DNA of 53,873 nt from a virus, in IMG/VR virus record IMGVR_UViG_3300017971_000342, positions 1 through 53,873 of that record; one strand, 5' to 3'. This document shows positions 1 through 8,232 of this stretch, one piece after another. Numbering within the stretch: position 1 is the stretch's first letter; each line of letters opens with the position of its first letter. The position numbers were made by a program, and so were the translations under genes. Under the pieces are notes generated by a model. The model saw only the letters and a program-made list of their open reading frames with translations. It was not told where the DNA came from and did not search any database.

Positions 1-2381
1 GCACTTTCCAGCGCGGCCAGTGCCTCTTCTTTGGAGCTCACGTTTATTATAGTGATATTCGGCACAGCCGGTGCCGCCTGGGCGCCAGCCGCCATGTTCT
101 GGGCTGCGTCATTAGGGACTATTCGTCCGGAAGAGTTTGGAGCAAAGAGCTCTGGGCCCTTCTCCCCGACGACGTAAAACTGCCCAGGGACAACCGAACC
201 GCCGTCGGCCTTGCCTCCGCCGAAAGCGCTTGCCAGACTACCGAAGAAGCCTCCGCCACCACCGCCGAGGGAGTTGAGTAGGCCGGAGATTGCCTGTCTG
301 GCCAGTAGCCGTGTCAGATCGGCAAGGATCGAGTCGACCAGAGACTTGAAGTTGACCTTGCCGGTCGTGACGAACTCGACCAAGGCGTCCTCCGCCGAGT
401 TGAAGGCGTTGACGAGGGTTGCCTCGGCCTGTGCCCCGAAGCCATGGATCGTCTGCTGAATCGACTCTAGACCGGCCTGAATGCCACTCTGGAGTTGAGA
501 AAGGCGTGCGGCAGGGCCATCCTCAGGTGCGGGAGCAACACCTGTTCCTTGCGGAGTCGTTTGGCCTGCTGCCGCAGCCTGTTCCTGAGCTTTTGCCAAC
601 CGCTCTTTGCCGATTTCCTCGGCGCGGTCGAATAGGCCGTTGACAGAATCCTCGAAGATCGTGATCTCGTCAAAGCCCTTGGCGAAGCCGTCTATGACCG
701 CGTTCGCCAGTTGTTCGGTGGCTCCCTCTGCCGTCTGCTCCAGTCGAGGAATGACACCGTCTCGAGCCAGTCGTCGGTAGGGCTCACCGACACGACCGGG
801 GATCTTACCAAGTTGCTGGTAGAATCGACGGAATCCCGAGTCAAGAACCGCGAAGACCTCGTTCATCGCGTCAATCATGATTTCCTTCAGAGCCGGACCA
901 AGGTTCTTGAAGATGGCCACAATAGCGTTCATTGCCCCACGCCACAGGCCGATCCATGCATCCAGGCCCCTGGCGGTGAGCATCACCATATCGGCAACGC
1001 TGAACTCTATGTCGTCAAAGGCGCTGGTGATGCCGCCGAACTGGTTCTTGAAGAAGTCGACCACCAATTGGCCGGTGGTTATAATACGCTCCCACACAGC
1101 CGATATGAGATCGCCGAGGGTGGCCACACCTTCCTCTGTGAGCTTGATCTCGTTACGGTAGGAGACCAGGGCCCCGATACCAGCACCGACCGCTGCCAGA
1201 GCAAGGAGAGGAGCCAGGGCAGTCAGGGCTGCGATGAGGGAAGGCAGGGCAGCGAAGGCCAGAGCGTAGACCGCACCCTGCACGATTTCGATGTGCTCGG
1301 CCAAATACCGAAGACCGTTGGCCAAACCGTCGAGAATCGACTGGAGGCGATCGCTCCATCCGGACTCGCCAAGGGAAAGCTGAACAGCCTCAAACGCCGA
1401 CTTCACCCTTAGCAGCGATCCGTTCAGGTTGTCGTCCATGATGCGGGCAACTTCCTTGGCCGTACCACCTGCCTCTTCGACTCCTCTCGTAGCCTCCTTG
1501 ATCTTAGGGACAGAGTTGATCAAGATGTTGGCCGCACCACCGCCTCTGCGGCCGAAGATCTCGTAGGCTTGGCCGGTGTTCAGACCGGCCTCAGCCAGGG
1601 TGCCGAGGGCCTTGGTCAAGCCAACCGAAGAAACCCTTACCTGGTCAGCCGAGACGCCGACCTGCTGGAAGATCTTCCGCGTCTTAGAGGAAGGCGACTC
1701 CAGCTCGATCATGACCTGACGCAGGCCAGTACCACCGAGAGAGCCCTTCAGCATGTTGTCAGCCAGAACCTCAAGAGCACCGACCGACTCCTCAAGGGAT
1801 ACGTTCAAGCCATGGGCTGCCGGCGCTACGAATTTCAGGGCCTCGCCAAGTTGGTTCACATCGGTGGCCGAGTTGTTTGCCGCATAGGCCAGCACGTCCG
1901 TTACGCGTCCTGCCTGATCCGCTGCAAGGCCATACCCACGGATGGCTCCGGCTGTGAGCTCCGCTGCCCTCTGAAGATCCAGCGAGCCTGCCTGGGCCAG
2001 GAGGAGCGTGTCACCAACCGCCACCATAGTCTCGTTGGCCTTGAAGCCTGCACGAGACAGCTCAACCATACCCTCAGCAGCTTGCGTCGCGGTGAACCGC
2101 GTTGTGGCACCAAGGTCACGCGCGGTATCGCGGAGCCGTATGAAGTCTGAGTTGGTTGCCTGCGAAACAGCCCGAACGGTAGACATCGCCTGCTCGAAGG
2201 AGGCGATCGTCCGGATCGTACTCCGAAGAGCCAATCCGGCGCCAAGGCCAAGGAGAGCCGTCTGTAGACTACGGACGCCTGTGGCTGCGGTCTTCGCTAC
2301 ACCGCCCACTTCGGCGATCCGCCTCTTGACGACGCGAGTCCCCTTCTCCTGAACGATTATGTTGATGCGTTCTTCAGCCAT
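1..2381 (-). CDS. Tail tape measure protein (partial, C-terminus beyond left edge)
   Basis: N-terminal 793 codons of a tape measure protein, which sets tail length and is threaded through the tube. The start at 2381 overlaps the stop of the upstream gene by one base (TAATG). Residues about 1-40 are charged. The body then carries the TP901-type core: a helix beginning ASFEQAMSTVRA, then ARDLGATTRFTATQAAEGM, NNSATDVNQLGEALKFVAPA and LGGTGLRQVM. A long hydrophobic Ala/Leu segment follows (ALAFAALPSLIAALTALAPL). Tape measures usually exceed 800 residues and no stop occurs before the window edge, so the gene is truncated by the window, not broken. Position downstream of the chaperone pair is canonical. 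Confidence 0.93.
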   Translation of the reverse strand, partial: MAEERINIIVQEKGTRVVKRRIAEVGGVAKTAATGVRSLQTALLGLGAGLALRSTIRTIASFEQAMSTVRAVSQATNSDFIRLRDTARDLGATTRFTATQAAEGMVELSRAGFKANETMVAVGDTLLLAQAGSLDLQRAAELTAGAIRGYGLAADQAGRVTDVLAYAANNSATDVNQLGEALKFVAPAAHGLNVSLEESVGALEVLADNMLKGSLGGTGLRQVMIELESPSSKTRKIFQQVGVSADQVRVSSVGLTKALGTLAEAGLNTGQAYEIFGRRGGGAANILINSVPKIKEATRGVEEAGGTAKEVARIMDDNLNGSLLRVKSAFEAVQLSLGESGWSDRLQSILDGLANGLRYLAEHIEIVQGAVYALAFAALPSLIAALTALAPLLALAAVGAGIGALVSYRNEIKLTEEGVATLGDLISAVWERIITTGQLVVDFFKNQFGGITSAFDDIEFSVADMVMLTARGLDAWIGLWRGAMNAIVAIFKNLGPALKEIMIDAMNEVFAVLDSGFRRFYQQLGKIPGRVGEPYRRLARDGVIPRLEQTAEGATEQLANAVIDGFAKGFDEITIFEDSVNGLFDRAEEIGKERLAKAQEQAAAAGQTTPQGTGVAPAPEDGPAARLSQLQSGIQAGLESIQQTIHGFGAQAEATLVNAFNSAEDALVEFVTTGKVNFKSLVDSILADLTRLLARQAISGLLNSLGGGGGGFFGSLASAFGGGKADGGSVVPGQFYVVGEKGPELFAPNSSGRIVPNDAAQNMAAGAQAAPAVPNITIINVSSKEEALAALES

Positions 2382-2830
2382 TATCTACCTGTGTCTATCC
2401 TGGCTCCCGCCACGGCGTCAATTCCCTGCTGCACTGCTGCTTCTACAAACATCGCCGGAGCCTGAGACGAAGAACCTTCGTTCAGAGGCTGGATATAGTC
2501 GACGTTGTTCGTGATGTGGATTGCCTGTTCCGCCTGGTGATTCGCGACAGCCTCGCGACCCTGGGCCAGTGCGGCCTGGGCGTTGGCGGTTTCGCTGAGC
2601 TTCCCGGGATCGGTTCCGGGAGCAAGAGGGGCATAAGGCTCGATCGGTGTGGTCACCTCAGAGCCCAGGGAGACGATCCAGTTGGAGCGAGCCCGACCGG
2701 TGTCAACAGGAGTGCCAAGGACCAGCGCTTGGTCAGCCGCAAGTGCTACCTTGCGGACGACCTTACTGACCTCTCGAGGGACGTTGTTTGCCCTCAGTAG
2801 CATTCTCCTGGCAAATCGCTCGAGGCTCAT
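2381..2830 (-). CDS. HK97 gp10-like tail completion/neck protein
   Basis: 149-residue protein. It has the pattern of the HK97-gp10-like family: an N-terminal helical part, then TPVDTGRARSNWIVS in the first half and IQPLNEGSSSQAPAMFVEAA near the C-terminus (GSSxQAP is characteristic). Family members act at the head-tail interface or tail completion. The start at 2830 overlaps the upstream stop (ATGA at 2827-2830). Its place between the chaperone extension and the tape measure is unusual, since gp10-like proteins usually lie before the tail tube gene. The family call is therefore good but the exact role less certain. Confidence 0.68.
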   Translation of the reverse strand: MSLERFARRMLLRANNVPREVSKVVRKVALAADQALVLGTPVDTGRARSNWIVSLGSEVTTPIEPYAPLAPGTDPGKLSETANAQAALAQGREAVANHQAEQAIHITNNVDYIQPLNEGSSSQAPAMFVEAAVQQGIDAVAGARIDTGR

Positions 2831-3165
2831 TTCTTCTTGGCTTTCTGCTTAGATTGTAGGTGCTTCAGGTACGCATTGTCCATCTTCCTCACGATATAGA
2901 AGAGGTCGTCGCGTTGCTCTCCCTTGATCCCAAAGGCCGCAGCGTACTCGCTGATCGAACTCCACGGAATCGGCCTCACATCCCAGCCGGTTGGCCGGTC
3001 TGGGTCAAGCTCAATCCATGCCGTGAAGTACAGCTCCAGCCCCATAGCAAGGGTCGGAGCATTGGCAATGCGCTTCGGGATCGGTTGTCGATCCCGAAGG
3101 CACTGCTCGATAATCTTCCTCTCAACAGCGCCCTGCTCTACGGTGTAGAGCAGGACTTCTGTCAG
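2827..3165 (-). CDS. Tail assembly chaperone, -1 frameshift extension (gpT-like half of a gpG-T fusion)
   Basis: Open -1 frame that continues the chaperone at 3162-3623 after slippage at GGGAAAC. It adds 112 residues beginning LTEVLLYTVEQGA and ending KQKAKKK, giving a fusion of about 265 residues. The frame is open back through the slippery site, and the stretch from 3163 to 3046 reads as convincing protein although it has no start codon. An internal ATG at 3045 would give a 72-residue protein; I consider that less likely than the frameshift product. Lambda gpG/gpGT and similar pairs bind the tape measure during tail assembly, which matches its place directly upstream of the tape measure cluster. 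Confidence 0.82.
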   Translation of the reverse strand: MTEVLLYTVEQGAVERKIIEQCLRDRQPIPKRIANAPTLAMGLELYFTAWIELDPDRPTGWDVRPIPWSSISEYAAAFGIKGEQRDDLFYIVRKMDNAYLKHLQSKQKAKKK

Positions 3166-3623
3166 TTTCCCACTGCGACGTCGTTCAACTCCGCGCGGAA
3201 GAGAGCGCTGGCCTGAGCCTGGTTCTGGATGTCAATGAACAGATCCTGGAGGTTGCTGAACACCAGGGCGACGTTTTCCGGCGTGACGGGCAGGAGTTTC
3301 TCCTCCGTGCTCTCGACACCGGCATCGCTCGGGGCAATCCCCTTTTCCCACTTCGGGTCGGCCGCTGTACCAACGTTCTCCTCCCAGTTGAGGACGACTG
3401 TGTGAGCGTAGACCTCACGGAGGATGGCGTTGGACCGCTCGTCATCGAAGGAGCCAAGCGCTATCGCTCTGCGATAGGGCTTGGTCTTCGCATCGAGCAT
3501 GCGGCTGAAACGCTTGTTGGCACCACCGGCTCTGGCGATCGTGATTCTCGTATCGCCGTAGTCGATGACGATGCCCTTCTTTTCCAGATTCGTGTCTGTC
3601 TTGAACTGCTTGCCTAGTGCCAT
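3162..3623 (-). CDS. Tail assembly chaperone (gpG-like)
   Basis: 153-residue protein with a clear start: GGGAGCAGTACT lies just upstream of ATG 3623. It sits between the tail tube gene and the tape measure, where the gpG-type chaperone is found in long-tailed phages. Visible features: IVIDYGDTRITIARAGG near the N-terminus, a central FDDERSNAILREVYAHTVVLNWEENVG segment in which an acidic/aromatic region is followed by an insert, and a helical C-terminal half. Translation ends at TGA 3164-3162, and the codon pair before the stop is GGA AAC inside the slippery heptamer. Most ribosomes should make this product and a minority the extended fusion. Confidence 0.85.
   Translation of the reverse strand: MALGKQFKTDTNLEKKGIVIDYGDTRITIARAGGANKRFSRMLDAKTKPYRRAIALGSFDDERSNAILREVYAHTVVLNWEENVGTAADPKWEKGIAPSDAGVESTEEKLLPVTPENVALVFSNLQDLFIDIQNQAQASALFRAELNDVAVGN
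3165..3171 (-). other. Programmed -1 ribosomal frameshift site GGGAAAC
   Basis: On the minus strand the heptamer reads G GGA AAC in the chaperone frame and is followed at once by the TGA stop. Tandem slippage to GGG AAA gives the -1 frame that stays open to 2827. It fits X XXY YYZ and resembles the lambda G-T site (GGGAAAG). The shift occurs at the last two codons before the stop. Confidence 0.85.
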
Positions 3624-3682
3624 AGTACTGCTCCCGTGTTCCTTATGTGCTATCGCCTGCCGCGCTCCCGTTGATGCGGCTA

Positions 3683-5269
3683 TCAGGCGTCAGCCAGCGT
3701 GGGCAGATAGTCAAAGAAGACCATCAGCATTGTGTGATCCATGTTGGTGTCGAACGACGCAGCCGTGGCAGCGGTCATCGACAGGGGCAGCGTGATAGGC
3801 TGATCCTGCTCGATGTTGAGCTTCCCGTCGCCCAGGGTGATCAGCGGTAGGTCGATTGCGATACCCTTGTTGTTCGCGACCAGCATGGCGTCGATTGTCA
3901 CCGAGGAGTTGGCCCTGATTGCCGCGATCGCCGCGACATCCGAGAAGTAGGCCGTCAGCTGACCGCCAACCTCGAAGGTTCCGGCCGAGGCGTCAAAGGC
4001 CCCGAGGACGCCGATTGCCTTGTTCGGAACGACGTTGTTGTTCACCGTCAGCGTGATGTCCGACGCATAGGCGAACAGCGCCGAGGGATTGCCATTGGTT
4101 TCACTGTGGACCTGCAGCTTGATACGGCTGAAGTCGCTGGAGGTATTGAAGGCATCCGCCTCAACCAGCGTCGGCCGCGTGCCGGACTTCGGACCTTCGG
4201 AGCCGGTCTTCTGCTCCACGTCTACACCCACATAGGCCAGATCAGCCGTGACCTTGTCGGCCGCAGCGATGTTGAGCGAGAACTCGTTGGGCACAGCACC
4301 GACCACGTACTCAGCCTGATCGTAGGTGTCCGTGGTGTCAGCCTTGCCGAGGATACGCTCCAGCTGGTAGGTCCGGCGCGTGATGAGAGAACCGGTCTCA
4401 TTCTTCAGACAGCGACCGATGAAGAGCTGAATCAGCTCGGTCGCGTTGGCTTCGGTCACCATGGTGGCCTGCGTCTTGTCGAACTCCAGCCGATTGGCCG
4501 CAATTTGACGGACGCGAGCGAAACCGTTGTTGGTCGCGTTCGTCTGGAAGGACGTGGCTGTATTGTCACCGCCGATGAAGATCCACTCGCCAACAACCAG
4601 GTCCAGATCGGTGAAGTCCAGCGTGGTGCTGGTCAGGGCCGGATAACTCCCGGTCATGTCGACATCGAGATCACCAGCCGCAGTCTCAACGCCAACCTTG
4701 ACGATCCAGGCGTTGGAGGTCGCAGCCTCATCAACCAGGGTGACCGCAGTCTCGGCACCGTCAGCCGCGAAGACCGTGATGTTCGTGGTGGCAACCGTGT
4801 TGACCTTGAAGAGGCCGTTGTTCGCGGAGTTGGAGAAACCGCCAACCAGCACCAGGTCATCGGCAGCGAAGAGGGTTGTCAGGTCGGTCGTGCCACCAAC
4901 GCGCGTGAAAGTGTCAGTGGCAGCCGTGACCGAGATGGTCAGGGTCGTAACACCAGGAGCGTTCTTGAGATCGCCCTTGGTCCGGAGGTCTGCAAAGAAG
5001 AAACCCTGAAGCAGGCGCTGAAGATTGTCCTGGGTCAGGTCAGTGCTGAAACCACCGGAGGCATCCAGATCCGTGACCACACCCTTCTTCCGCTGACGGG
5101 AAGCATTGATCGGGTTTCGTGCCACGGTGGTGATTTCACCACCAAAATCGGGATACGTATTCGGCTCGGCCGGAATCCAGACAGGCGTCCCCGGGAGAAC
5201 CTTCAGCGAGGACTCCTCGGCGATGCGGAGGCCAGTGCCGTTACTGTCGAGCTTGTAATTCGTCGCCAT
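3683..5269 (-). CDS. Major tail (tube) protein
   Basis: 528 residues, starting at ATG 5269 behind AGGAGTCGACG. The N-terminus (GLRIAEESSLKVLPGTPVW, then a segment with ASRQRKKGVVTDLDASGG and LTQDNLQRLLQGFFF) is the usual opening of the phage tail tube family found next to tail terminators. It is long for a tube protein. Residues about 100-290 consist of Thr/Val/Asp-rich beta-strand repeats, probably surface domains inserted into the tube fold. The C-terminal part (GSEGPKSGTRPTLVEADAFNTSS onward) returns to the conserved tube core. It lies between the tail terminator and the chaperones. Codon usage matches its neighbours. Confidence 0.88.
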   Translation of the reverse strand: MATNYKLDSNGTGLRIAEESSLKVLPGTPVWIPAEPNTYPDFGGEITTVARNPINASRQRKKGVVTDLDASGGFSTDLTQDNLQRLLQGFFFADLRTKGDLKNAPGVTTLTISVTAATDTFTRVGGTTDLTTLFAADDLVLVGGFSNSANNGLFKVNTVATTNITVFAADGAETAVTLVDEAATSNAWIVKVGVETAAGDLDVDMTGSYPALTSTTLDFTDLDLVVGEWIFIGGDNTATSFQTNATNNGFARVRQIAANRLEFDKTQATMVTEANATELIQLFIGRCLKNETGSLITRRTYQLERILGKADTTDTYDQAEYVVGAVPNEFSLNIAAADKVTADLAYVGVDVEQKTGSEGPKSGTRPTLVEADAFNTSSDFSRIKLQVHSETNGNPSALFAYASDITLTVNNNVVPNKAIGVLGAFDASAGTFEVGGQLTAYFSDVAAIAAIRANSSVTIDAMLVANNKGIAIDLPLITLGDGKLNIEQDQPITLPLSMTAATAASFDTNMDHTMLMVFFDYLPTLADA

Positions 5270-5278
5270 CGTCGACTC

Positions 5279-5716
5279 CTATTTGATTTCGTCGTACTCG
5301 AAGTTTGCGACGACATTCACCATATAGAAGTCGCCGTCTGGGCCTATTTCGTTGATCGTTACGTCATAGAAAATGACTCCGTTCGAGGACGTAACGCCTT
5401 CATATGCATCCATGATTATTTTAGCCAGGTCGGTGTCGCCTGGCAAACCGGTGCCAGATGGGTAGAACACGGAGACTGTAAGGACGCCTGTTCGCCGAAA
5501 CCGCCTGGTTCCAGTAGCTCCGGCCAAGGACGCTTGTCGGCTGGTCACATGCCGCACCGTCGCCCTACACCAAGCCGTGCCGGCAGCCGGAGGGACCGAC
5601 TTATTGGCCACGTTCTCCCACTTGATGAGAGATGCACTCTGGCCAGCCGTGGTCACCCAGGCCGTAGTCAGCAGCGACAGGATATCTTCGTAGGCTTGGC
5701 TTCGCGAAGCAGGCAT
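5279..5716 (-). CDS. Tail terminator-like protein
   Basis: 145 residues from ATG 5716, which overlaps the upstream stop by one base (TAATG). An upstream in-frame start at 5791 would run deep into the previous gene and is rejected. The N-terminal helix (SQAYEDILSLLTTAWVTTAG), the mid-protein strand RRFRRTGVLTVSVFYPSGTG and the C-terminal VNVVANFEYDEIK match the small tail terminator family that caps the tail tube. It lies directly before the tube gene, as expected. Confidence 0.75.
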   Translation of the reverse strand: MPASRSQAYEDILSLLTTAWVTTAGQSASLIKWENVANKSVPPAAGTAWCRATVRHVTSRQASLAGATGTRRFRRTGVLTVSVFYPSGTGLPGDTDLAKIIMDAYEGVTSSNGVIFYDVTINEIGPDGDFYMVNVVANFEYDEIK

Positions 5717-6126
5717 TATTTGGCGACTCCTATGAAGTAGAGAAGCACCACATCTCCAGGCTTCAGCGTCTGCGTGAACGTGACCTTCCACTTGGTCGTG
5801 CCGTCTACCACCTGATTGGCAGTCAGCAGATCGAACGGTGGAGACGTAGTCCCCGGCGCTACGATACAGATCTGCTCAGATCGCTTCAGTAGGTCTTCAT
5901 CCACCCCTCCCAAGCCCAGGAGGCGTCCGTCTGTCGGAGGGACGAAGGTTCCGTAGATCGTGGCCGTGGCGTCCGGTGTACCAATCGGGTCAGCAGGGCC
6001 CTCCCAGGGCTTGCTGGCGTTGGCCGGACTTTGGTCGAACCGATTGAAAGTGACCGAACGACCGGTCCCCTCGATCAGGGTCTTCGCATCGGCAGCGAGC
6101 TCGGTATATCCAACGATGTCTGCCAT
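5716..6126 (-). CDS. Head closure / head-tail connector protein
   Basis: 136 residues. The start overlaps the stop of the adaptor gene (TGATG at 6126-6128). The sequence is a beta-rich small protein: SVTFNRFDQSPANASKPWEG, an internal TATIYGTFVPP strand, a QICIVAPG strand and a C-terminal GDVVLLYFIGVAK. This pattern and the place between adaptor and tail terminator fit head-closure proteins that plug the connector after packaging. The assignment rests mainly on gene order plus the beta-rich composition. Confidence 0.62.
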   Translation of the reverse strand: MADIVGYTELAADAKTLIEGTGRSVTFNRFDQSPANASKPWEGPADPIGTPDATATIYGTFVPPTDGRLLGLGGVDEDLLKRSEQICIVAPGTTSPPFDLLTANQVVDGTTKWKVTFTQTLKPGDVVLLYFIGVAK

Positions 6127-6977
6127 CAGACCCTCACGACTCCGCCTGTGCCCTTCACATACTCCTGGAGGAGCCGGTCGGCCGCTGGGTAGGGCTTGGT
6201 GATGGTTATGGTGGCGTCAGCGCTGTAGGTCGTCTCTGTCTCTATCGGGCCGACCTTCTTGCGAGTCCCAATGACCTTGCCACCGGTCGCATCCACCGTC
6301 GGGTCCGGCGCCAGAGCCGCGCTGCTTGCACGGTAGGCATACTCGAAGGTTGCGGCCTTCAGGTTCGCCGGGATACGGGTGATCAGCTCACCTGTCTGGT
6401 CACGTAGACCTGTCCGGGGAAACTGCAAGGGCTGCTGGTTGCGGGACGAACCAGTAGACGTGGCCGCACTGAAGGAGCCATTGGCTGCCGTCGTGGTAGT
6501 CGCCAGTCCATCGTACAGGACGTAGACCACCAGGGTCGCCGCGTCTGGGTCGGGGAACCAAAAGTCTGCAACCTCACCGTCTGCCGCAGCCGCAGCTGCG
6601 CTCAGAGCCGTCGCGAGGTTGCAGAGAGTATCGTAGAGGGTGTCGCCAATCTCTGCGTGGGTATCGAGCGTTGCTGTGGTCTTGAAGGTGGCGACCGCTG
6701 TACCCACGGTGACGGTTTCACCGTCGGACGGCTGAGCCGTCAGGGTATAGGCCGACCGCGACAAGAGAGACAGGAACCGGCGCATGCCCTTCAGCTTCAA
6801 ACCCCACCGCGTGTCGATGTAGTCTGTCGCCGCGATGAGGGCAGCTTGAATCTGGGGATCTGTCAGGGCCAGGGCTCCGGACACCGCGCGGTCGGTGTAG
6901 TAGTCCTTGAACTCCTGCACCGTGGCGTAGGCCGTAGCACCCTTGACACCGGAACTATCTTCAACTAGAAAGGCCAT
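6126..6977 (-). CDS. DnaT-like head-tail adaptor with a large inserted domain
   Basis: 283 residues. It opens with GATAYATVQEFKDYYTDRA and ALIAATDYIDTRWGLKLKG, the hallmark of phage adaptors often labelled DnaT-like. In the family, the motif Q-L-WPR normally follows within a few residues. Here QQPLQFPR appears only after about 120 extra residues (about 70-190). The insert contains AQPSDGETVTVGTAVATFKT, EIGDTLYDTLCNLATAL and an alternating strand/helix pattern. The C-terminal segment (ELITRIPANLKAATFEYAYRA and VGPIETETTYS) is again typical of the adaptor. The gene adjoins the head closure and LamG-like genes with one-base overlaps. Confidence 0.75.
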   Translation of the reverse strand: MAFLVEDSSGVKGATAYATVQEFKDYYTDRAVSGALALTDPQIQAALIAATDYIDTRWGLKLKGMRRFLSLLSRSAYTLTAQPSDGETVTVGTAVATFKTTATLDTHAEIGDTLYDTLCNLATALSAAAAAADGEVADFWFPDPDAATLVVYVLYDGLATTTTAANGSFSAATSTGSSRNQQPLQFPRTGLRDQTGELITRIPANLKAATFEYAYRASSAALAPDPTVDATGGKVIGTRKKVGPIETETTYSADATITITKPYPAADRLLQEYVKGTGGVVRV

Positions 6978-7609
6978 CAGGATACCTCGCTGAACTGACG
7001 TGGTCGCTGGTTGTGGTAGCAGGAGACAGGGAGGATCACCTGGGCATTAGACAGGGCGATCCTGTCCCCTACGGCCACACGCGTCGTCACAGTCCCCTCG
7101 ACGGCTGCTACGGCTCCATTGCTGGCAGCCGCCCAACCGTTCGGGAACTCTCCGCCTGTCGCTACACCGGACGCCACGAGATCACCGTTGACCCACATCC
7201 TGGCCTTGCCGGAAGAAGGGATACAGGCCACCACGATATCCAGGACTTGGTTCTGGACAGTGACTGGCCCTTCGAGCGTAACACCGTCGGCAGCCACGGC
7301 ATCACCAAATGCCGCATACAGCTTGTCGTCGGCCGCAGCGATCCAGATCGCAAGCCCAGTGGTGGTATCGCCGAGCTCAAAGATGACGCCGGCAGGGGCA
7401 GCGCCTGTGATCTTGACCTTCGTTCCTACAGTAAAAGGCAGCGACCTGTCCGGAAACAGGTCGCTGACTGCTATACCAGTTTGGTCAACGTCGAAGTCGT
7501 GGGTCCGATGGAGCTCAAAACCAGGGTGACGCAGGCTTTTCCGACGCTCACGAGCGTGGAAGAAATCTGCCTGCTGTCTTGGTGTATTGAGTAGCCATCG
7601 GCGAGCCAT
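6977..7609 (-). CDS. Virion protein with LamG/concanavalin-like fold
   Basis: 210 residues from ATG 7609 behind a very strong AGGAGGAGGAG. After a basic N-terminus (MARRWLLNTPRQQADFFHARERR), the rest is a beta-sandwich pattern: LPFTVGTKVKITG, GVIFELGDTTTGLAIWIAAAD and the RMWVNGDLVASG strand-turn typical of LamG/concanavalin-type laminarinase-like domains. Such domains occur in capsid decoration and adhesion proteins. Position between the head genes and adaptor suggests an exposed head or neck protein. I do not recognise a precise family. Confidence 0.55.
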   Translation of the reverse strand: MARRWLLNTPRQQADFFHARERRKSLRHPGFELHRTHDFDVDQTGIAVSDLFPDRSLPFTVGTKVKITGAAPAGVIFELGDTTTGLAIWIAAADDKLYAAFGDAVAADGVTLEGPVTVQNQVLDIVVACIPSSGKARMWVNGDLVASGVATGGEFPNGWAAASNGAVAAVEGTVTTRVAVGDRIALSNAQVILPVSCYHNQRPRQFSEVS

Positions 7610-7620
7610 CTCCTCCTCCT

Positions 7621-8202
7621 TTACAGGGGCGGTCGGTTCGGACGCTGGGTGCCTCGGGCAGTTTTCCGTGACATGGCTGCGTCGAGCTGAGAGCCCTTAC
7701 TGATGTCGCCAGGTTGCAGTTGCTTGAAGATTTCGGCCCTGCGACCGGCGCGTTCCAACCGGAGCTCATGCTGTTTGCGGATGTAGGCCAAACGAGCCTT
7801 GGTGTCGTCCGCAGCTGTGTGGCCTCCGTACTCCGCCTGTTGCAGCCGGTCGCGTTCCCTGGCGACGTCGTCACGAGCCTTTTGAAGCGAAGTGATCTCG
7901 GCGTCCATGTCCTGGATCTGCTGATCAAGGTCGAGCTTGGTGACTACTTCCCCTTGCCCTTCCTCTTGCCGTTCTTGCACTTGTGCACTCGCGTCATCGT
8001 CGTTCTCCTCGGCTTCCGCCGCACGGTTGAGCGCTTCCTCCCGACAGAACTCCGGGTCCGCCTCGGTGACGTCCTGTCGGGTGATCTCCTTCGTACCAAC
8101 GAGACCCTCAACCACGTCCATCCTGGGCAAACCGTCGGCCGTCCAGTGTTCGTCGACCATCGGGTCGAGTTGGGCGAGCGCTTCTTTGATTGTCATGTCC
8201 AT
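7621..8202 (-). CDS. Hypothetical virion/head-assembly protein with coiled coil
   Basis: 193 residues, start ATG 8202 behind GGGAGCATAGC. The N-terminal 50 residues resemble a folded helical domain (TIKEALAQLDPMVDEHW, GTKEITRQDVTEADPEF). They are followed by an acidic linker (EAEENDDDASAQVQERQEEG) and a strong coiled coil at residues about 85-155. The C-terminus is basic. No family recognised. Because it is cotranscribed between the major capsid and connector genes it is probably structural or an assembly factor. Confidence 0.6.
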   Translation of the reverse strand: MDMTIKEALAQLDPMVDEHWTADGLPRMDVVEGLVGTKEITRQDVTEADPEFCREEALNRAAEAEENDDDASAQVQERQEEGQGEVVTKLDLDQQIQDMDAEITSLQKARDDVARERDRLQQAEYGGHTAADDTKARLAYIRKQHELRLERAGRRAEIFKQLQPGDISKGSQLDAAMSRKTARGTQRPNRPPL

Positions 8203-8232
8203 GCTATGCTCCCACTTAGGATCATTCAGTTA

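Noticed and set aside
2827-3045. Independent 72-residue gene
   Set aside because: The same frame reads as good protein upstream to the slippery heptamer; the frameshift fusion explains it better.
3624-3682. Terminator between tail tube and chaperone genes
   Set aside because: GCCTG...CAGGC and CCGC...GCGG could pair but the stem is interrupted and there is no T-run.
4106-5740. Long plus-strand open frame (over 500 codons) opposite the tail tube gene
   Set aside because: It mirrors the minus-strand gene in a GC-rich sequence, has no ribosome site at its start, runs across a gene boundary, and its product is Arg/Gly/Val-rich with no domain.
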